From NCBI GenBank assembly GCA_023213315.1, contig JAKCPI010015339.1:99691-163690 (forward strand): DNA of 64,000 bases. The letters run 5' to 3'. Of the stretch, positions 58,806 through 64,000 are shown in pieces. The number at the start of each line of letters is the position of its first letter. Position 1 is the stretch's first letter. This DNA comes from Euborellia annulipes. Taxonomy: Eukaryota; Arthropoda; Insecta; Dermaptera; Anisolabididae. The notes beneath the pieces are model-generated. The model was not told where the DNA came from and did not search any database. It was given only the letters and a program-made list of their open reading frames with translations. Both the position numbers and the translations under genes were made by a program.

Positions 58806-59310
58806 ATAGCACACCAGATTTTTTGTGTCGACATGTATTTAGTTTCCGCTGATATATTAAAATTAATAAGTAGGTCTATGGGAGAATATTTCTTTTGTTA
58901 CAATGGCAACCATTTCTCCCATCTTTCCTATGAAGTACAAGAGTAAAGTGGTCTTCAGAAGATTTCAATGGCAAAATGAGAATATACATTTTAACGAGTA
59001 GGCCTATCTAAAAATAATTGATTTTTGAATTTAAAAAAAAAATCTTTGGAGCGAATTTTGAGAAAATCCAAAAAAACTGAAAAAGTACATTAGTAAAGTA
59101 CTAGTACTTTTTTGCCGATTTTGTTCTAAAGCTTATTTTCACCCCCTAGCATGGTCATAAATTAAATATAAAATTTCAAATTCCTAGCTCAATTCCATCA
59201 TGCACACATACACACACACATAGACCATGTCGCGAAAACCACTTTTTTGGACTCTGGGGATCTCAAAACGTGTATATCCATCAAAACCTCGACTTCGAAT
59301 TCCTATTTTA
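58806..59310. repeat. Hairpin-ended repeat A, partial
   Basis: CACACCAGATTTTTTGTGTC, AAGTACTAGTACTTTTTTGC, CATGTCGCGAAAACCACTTT. The second hairpin end is lost. Confidence 0.75.
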
Positions 59311-59329
59311 TATTTTATTTGCTAGATGT

Positions 59330-60054
59330 CTACAAATTTTAAGCTTTCAGAAAACAGTTTAGAGATATTAATTAATATTACAACTTTACCGGCTTATTCC
59401 CGCCAAAGGCCCCGGTTCTGGAAGTGCTCTGGAATTTCCATTCCCTATTAGCCTTCAGAAAACTCTTGCTCATTTTCGTCGCCAGCTCTTCGGCTATTAG
59501 ATATCTTTAAAAAGATTCTCAGAGTCGAGAATTCGAGATGAAATCTCGCCCTGATTCAAGTGTCAATTCAATTGTGAACATATATTTTAGAAAGTTGTGT
59601 GCTGTGCGGTCAGTTACACCAGATTTTTTTTCTTAAAAATGGAGAAATAACCTCTATTAAAATGTTAAATATCAAGAAAATGGACAGTGAGAGCGTCCCT
59701 TTGAATTTACTACTGTAAATTCTTTCCCATTTATTGTTTTCCTTTCATATTTTTATTTACTTGTTAGTCCTTTAATATGACTATTTATTGTAGATGGTCG
59801 TAAATTCAGTACTATTAAATGAAATGCATCCTTGGGAAATATTTTCCCAGTTTCATTTATTTTAAGTAATAACCTATTATGTTATGTATTGCGTAATAGG
59901 ATAATCTCTTACTTTAATGGAATAAAAGAAGATTGATGGTTTAATATTAATCCATAGAGGATTTATTATTAAATAAACCATCCTTTGAACCGTGCTATTT
60001 GTCCTTAATCAAATCCTTAGGGAGTTGTTACATAATGATTCAAGTATTATACTC
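59330..60054. other. Intergenic stretch, mostly AT-rich
   Basis: 59395-59575 is less AT-rich than its surroundings (CCGGCTTATTCCCGCCAAAG to GATGAAATCTCGCCCTG) and may be a coding relic, but frames are short and I recognise no family. A lone hairpin word of repeat A is at 59590-59625. Confidence 0.35.
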
Positions 60055-60254
60055 ATTTTTACTTTCTCTTGTCTCTATACAAGTTAATATATAGAGAGAA
60101 AGTATGGGATTCATGTCAAAAATTCGATGTCGAGATTTTGATGGATCTTCACGTTTTGAGGTCCCCTGAAACCAAAAAAGTGGTTTTCGCGACATGGTCT
60201 GTCTGTGAACAAAATATCTCAAGAATGAAGAGCTAGGAGGTTGAAATTTTAGAA

Positions 60255-60446
60255 GACTTTTAGTTAACCCGACGATAACCGTTGTATTAATAATTATACT
60301 GGTATATGTTGGGGGTCCAGGCATTCTTATTTAAGCCATTTGATATCCAAATGGCTTAAATAAAATCATCGGAATGCCTGGGGTCCGAACCCGCGACTTG
60401 TGGTTTACAAGGTTAGCACGCACCTCTATACCAAGCCCCGAGGACC
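60255..60446 (-). mobile_element. tRNA-derived SINE, family 1, tail-damaged
   Basis: Head complement GGTCCGAACCCGCGACTTG and ACCAAGCCCCGAGG; body CCAAATGGCTTAAATAAAAT. Inserted into a repeat A copy (60055-60250). Confidence 0.8.
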
Positions 60447-60792
60447 GAGCAGCTAGTTATTTTTTCTTTATTAAACTCTCAGTGCTGACGTTTCGGTCCT
60501 GTCATTCATAAGCCAAACTCGATAGAACAGTCACATAGAATTTTACTCGCAGACTTTACCATTGAAAAACATCTCACCTACTTATCATATACATAGATAT
60601 TGTATATAAAATCGGCCAACAATGTTTAATATAGGTGAAATGTTGAAATTGAAATTTATGATGACAACCCTAATGCTTTGAGGATAGGACCATCCTCACC
60701 CTCAGTGCTGACGTTTCGGTCCTGTTTAGGGCCAAACAGGACCGAAACGTCAGCACAGAGGGTTTAATAAAAGAAAAAATAACTAGCTGCTC
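60447..60792. mobile_element. Foldback with outward GAAACGTC boxes
   Basis: GAGCAGCTAGTTATTTTTTC at 60447 returns inverted to 60792, each arm containing GTGCTGACGTTTCGGTCCTG or its complement. GAAACGTC reads outward at 60487-60494 (minus) and 60744-60751 (plus). The matching CTGANGA boxes are not clear, so hammerhead status is partial. Confidence 0.55.
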
Positions 60793-61599
60793 TCTCTTTT
60801 TATTCTCCTTCTACTACAGCTATATTAAAAAAAACTTCCAATACTAAAAATATAAATATTTGCCCATACTTATAAATTTTTCATCTGAATTCATATGTTC
60901 CGTACTGTCGGGAACTAAATACATGTCGACACAAAAAATCTGGTCTGACAAGCACAGAACACAGCGAGCAGTCACAGCAGATTTTTAAAAGTAAAATTAT
61001 TTAGTATATGTGAGGTTTTTAAACATCTTTGGGTTTAGACAAGATTTAGATATTTGCTGGGTTTTATTTGATTGAATACCATCTGCTGTCGAGCAGAAAA
61101 ATCCAAAATCATGAAATTGTAATATTCCCTTTTTTATAAATTACAAAAAAAAAAAAAAAAACTAATTTTTAGTCGAATATTTCTTTTATATTTTTTGGCG
61201 CTATCTTTTGAATGGTGGCAAGAGATATCTTCAATCTCATAATTTTGAGCATTGTATTTTTGGCTGATTGCAATTTCCACATCCTTTCTTATAGATTCAT
61301 CAAAAGTGACATGACACTGAATTCTTGATGTAAATGAAATAGAAATAAATTTTATTCTCAAAATCAGTGGTTCCCAATTTGGGGGCGATCGCTCCCAAGT
61401 GGGCGATTTGGGATATCAGGGGGGCGATAAATAAGCGGGGGGGGGGGCGATTGGGGGGCGATGAGTATTCAAAGGGAGAAAAATTATTAGAGTTAAGCTT
61501 AACTAAAATTTAAAAGAATAAATCAAAGAGAAAAATCTCCTATTTACAGGATGGTCAGGAAAGAAGAGGAAAAAATAATGAAATAAAAATAAAATAGCC

Positions 61600-61632
61600 T
61601 GAAGATAATTCCAATCTAGAATTGAAACGTCT
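61600..61632 (+). ncRNA. Hammerhead-like motif
   Basis: CTGAAGA 61600-61606, stem II AATTC/GAATT (5 bp, 7-nt loop), GAAACGTC 61625-61632. No matching stem I found next to the core. Confidence 0.5.
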
Positions 61633-61761
61633 CAATCTAGAATTGATTAATAATTTTTGTCATTTTTGTTTTCATTAAATAAATTGACCGAAAAAAGATC
61701 CATTTTTGTTATTTTCTTCATAAAAATAAAATTATTATTAGATTTTTAAAAGGTTACACCA

Positions 61762-61913
61762 GGAAAGAAATCAGACAAAAATTTAATCAATCTTTATCTA
61801 ATTTTACTAACTACCGATTGTCCTGAGGAAGGATGCGATTTGCGTCCGAAACGTCAGCAATCGAAATTAAAAATTAGATAAAGATTGATTAAATTTTTGT
61901 CTGATTTCTTTCC
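61762..61913. repeat. Perfect 44-bp inverted repeat around a hammerhead motif
   Basis: GGAAAGAAATCAGACAAAAA onward (61762-61805) is exactly complementary to 61870-61913. The 64-bp loop is the hammerhead-like motif. Confidence 0.88.
61815..61863 (+). ncRNA. Hammerhead-ribozyme-like motif, best candidate
   Basis: Stem I CGATTG/CAATCG (61815-61820 with 61858-61863; the pair nearest the core is a mismatch and the next a G-U), CTGAGGA 61823-61829, stem II GGATGC/GCGTCC (6 bp with one G-U), GAAACGTC 61848-61855 with the predicted cut after C61855. Perfect 44-bp inverted arms (61762-61805 and 61870-61913) lengthen helix I. Confidence 0.75.
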
Positions 61914-62650
61914 GGCTTCCATCCTACTCATATTTGAAAATTTCAGTCACTATTTCTGCAGGTGTTGTATTTTTTCACTTTGAAAAGAAAACGTTTTCTG
62001 AGGAACTTGATTGATTGATTCCCTTTGAAATAAAGTACTTTTTTGTTAAAAATTTTAAACCATGCAATGAAAATGAAAAGAGGGGGGGGGGGGCGATAGG
62101 TGATAGACAACCTCCAGAAAGGGGCGATGGGCCAAAAAAGGTTGGGAACCACTGCTCTAAAGCAATGATTAAAAAAGAGGCTTTACTTTTTTTGGTAAAA
62201 TAAATGTCATTAATTGAAAAAAAAAAAATTATCTTTAAAAAAGCGAAGGTAAAGAAAGTGAAATGAGCGGTGAGGGATTTATGAGAGATTAAATGAGCTT
62301 ATTTTAAACAATTATATTCCCAGGCATCGGTCATTTATTTTTTTAAGTCATCATTTAGAAATCCATTCTTTTTTTTTTTTTTTTTAAATAGCCAGAGAAT
62401 TGAGTGTTTATTTTAACAATAAACAAGTGAGAGGATTTCCTTCCCTTTTATAGAAGAGGTGTGGTCTCTCTCTCTCGGTGGTCATTCCCTCCTCCTTTCC
62501 TCGAGGGCGATGGACATCGAAAGTTGCCTGAGATCCTCTAACATTTTGAATCGAGATATATTTAGTTATAGGTAGAATATTAAAATTTATAATCAATCAG
62601 GGGGAAATATTTTGAATATATGGCAACCATTTCTAACCGGAAACGGTATA

Positions 62651-63110
62651 GTGAGGGTCAATATTAAGTCCCAAAATTGCGTTTTCTACTTGTGATTATT
62701 TCATTGTTTTTATAAAAGAAAACGAAAATCTTTATAAGAAATTTTCTAGGTTTGAATCATGAAGGTTTCTATTAAAAAATATAAAATATAAAAAAAAAAA
62801 AAATGAAATGATCAAAAGTAGAAAACACGCCCTCGGGGCTTGGTGTAGGGGTTAGCGTGCTAACCTCGTATACCAAAAGTAGCGGGTTCGGACCCCAGGC
62901 AGTACGATGATTTTATTTAAGGCATTTGCATACCAAATGGCTTAAATAAGAATGCCTGGACCCCAATGTGTATATCGTTTAAAGTCTTAAATGGCCTAAG
63001 TTGCCGAAAAGACTGTGTGAATGTGAGTGTGAATGAGAAAAAATGTGAATGTTTAAAAAAAAAAAAAGTAGAAAACACATGGGTGGGACTTAATATTGTC
63101 TCTCACTGTA
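62651..63110. mobile_element. MITE with AGTGAGGGTCAATATTAAGT ends
   Basis: Left AGTGAGGGTCAATATTAAGT, then GCGTTTTCTACTT; right AAGTAGAAAACACATGG, then GACTTAATATTGTCTCTCAC. A SINE (62829-63063) is nested near the right end. Confidence 0.7.
62829..63063 (+). mobile_element. tRNA-derived SINE, family 1, with perfect 15-bp target duplication
   Basis: GGGCTTGGTGTAGGGGTTAG head, GGGTTCGGACCCCAGG box B, the CCAAATGGCTTAAATAAGAA body, ATGGCCTAAGTTGCCGAAAA tail and an A-run. Flanked by AAAAGTAGAAAACAC at 62814-62828 and 63064-63078. The cleanest SINE in the window. Confidence 0.93.
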
Positions 63111-63167
63111 CATTCGAATTTCAAGATTTTTTTTTTTAACACTCATACTTTTTTCATTTTTTTCATC

Positions 63168-63241
63168 ATCGGGCTGCCTGGAGTCCGAACCCGCGACTTT
63201 CGGTATAGAAGGTAGGCACGCTACCAACTACACCAAGCCCG
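63168..63241 (-). mobile_element. tRNA-derived SINE, family 1, head only
   Basis: GAGTCCGAACCCGCGACTTT and CCAACTACACCAAGCCCG, complement of the tRNA-like head. Abuts a repeat A fragment (63245-63470). Confidence 0.75.
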
Positions 63242-63470
63242 TATTATAAGTATGAAAAAATATTTATATTTTGCTACCATGGCAACCATTTTTCCTATCT
63301 TGAATAGCGAATTTTGAGAAAAATCGAAAAAAAAAAAATGAAAAAGTGCATCAGTAAATTACTAGTTCTTTTTGGTCGATTTTGTTCAAAAGTTTCGTGC
63401 TACGGCCCAGAGAGGTGCCTAACTTAAATATAAACTTTCAACCTTGTATATATATAGAGAAAGTAAAAAG

Positions 63471-64000
63471 CGATATATCAATTGGTTTTGTGGTGGCCAC
63501 AGCATTTTATTGTTAATATTCTGTATTTCTTGCATAATTCGAATTTTTTTTCTCCTTTCGTGTCACCTTCGACCTTCTTCTCAGGAAACGGCCTATTATT
63601 ATTATTTTTTTTTATTCTTTATCAGATAAACAGTTAGGTCTCTTTTTTATTATGAATCGCTACACATTAGATAAACAGCTTATTAAAAATTAATAAGATT
63701 GTGTTCCAGATTTGGAATTAGATAAAAAAAAATTCTATCTAAGATAAGAGAGAAATGAATAGAGAAGAACAAAAAACAAAAAACAAATTATTGCTCTATG
63801 AAGCGAAAAAAAAAAACAAAAAAACGCATGACTGCTTCTTAGTTACGCTAATCAACAAAAATGAGACACGTTAAAGATAAGCCTTTTAAAAATTCAATGT
63901 CGAGATTTTAATAGATTTTGACACCTGCTGAGTTTAAAAAAAGCGGATCTGTTTATGAATAAAATATAACTTAAGAACGAAGAGTTACGAGGTTGAAATG
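63471..64000. other. AT-rich end of window
   Basis: No element recognised except words of repeat A at 63890-64000 (AATTCAATGTCGAGATTTTA, ATATAACTTAAGAACGAAGA). No coding frame of note. Confidence 0.4.

Larger units (their letters stand above)
61365..62154. mobile_element. Large hAT-type MITE (790 bp) with nested hammerheads
   Basis: Starts CAGTGGTTCCCAATTTGGGG and ends GGTTGGGAACCACTG. Flanks CTCAAAAT (61357-61364) and CTCTAAAG (62155-62162) agree at 6 of 8. Same end type as 40808-41346. Contains two hammerhead-like motifs (61600 and 61815) and G-runs. Confidence 0.75.

Overview
This 64 kb window is eukaryotic and most likely from an arthropod. It is AT-rich, has spliceosomal introns, and is packed with transposable-element debris: hAT-type MITEs, Helitrons, a mariner remnant, tRNA- and 5S-derived SINEs, a LINE tail, foldback elements and a hairpin-ended repeat. 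The order or species cannot be fixed from the sequence. No bacterial operons, CRISPR arrays, functional tRNA/rRNA genes or viral genes were seen.

One host gene dominates. It lies on the minus strand, running from a start codon at 46524 to a stop at 8-10, and encodes a CDR2 / centrocortin family coiled-coil protein. Seven coding exons could be assembled by hand with consistent reading phase: 46431-46524, 23291-23403, 23060-23208, 14514-14868, 14109-14206, 13072-13156 (or 13024-13156) and 8-1393. They give 759 residues, or 775 if the second in-frame donor of exon 6 is used. Only about 2.3 kb of the 46.5 kb gene is coding. Introns 1 (23 kb), 3 (8.2 kb) and 6 (11.7 kb) are filled with repeats. 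A probable promoter (palindromic CCAAT, AT-rich box, TCAGTC initiator) lies at 46612-46730. From there to 64000 I see only intergenic repeats.

Region by region: 1394-13071 (intron 6) holds nested hAT MITEs, several foldbacks including one of 2.5 kb, and a SINE. 13157-23059 (introns 5-3) holds small hAT MITEs, a mariner remnant and a foldback with hammerhead motifs. 23404-46430 (intron 1) holds the largest repeat load: Helitrons, SINEs, a DDE transposon and hairpin-ended repeats. 46731-64000 (upstream) holds hairpin-ended repeats, a 144-bp satellite, a LINE tail, SINEs and a large hAT-type element.

The most interesting signal is a dispersed set of hammerhead-ribozyme-like cores (CTGANGA, stem II, GAAACGTY). 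Several have a matching stem I, and two copies show compensatory changes in it. In at least five foldback elements the cores sit as an outward-facing pair near the two ends. Reduced-stem-III hammerheads linked to Penelope-like retroelements are known; the paired foldback layout, without any visible reverse transcriptase, is what deserves checking. Long inverted repeats in introns 3 and 6 also bracket exons 4-6, a layout known to favour circular RNA.
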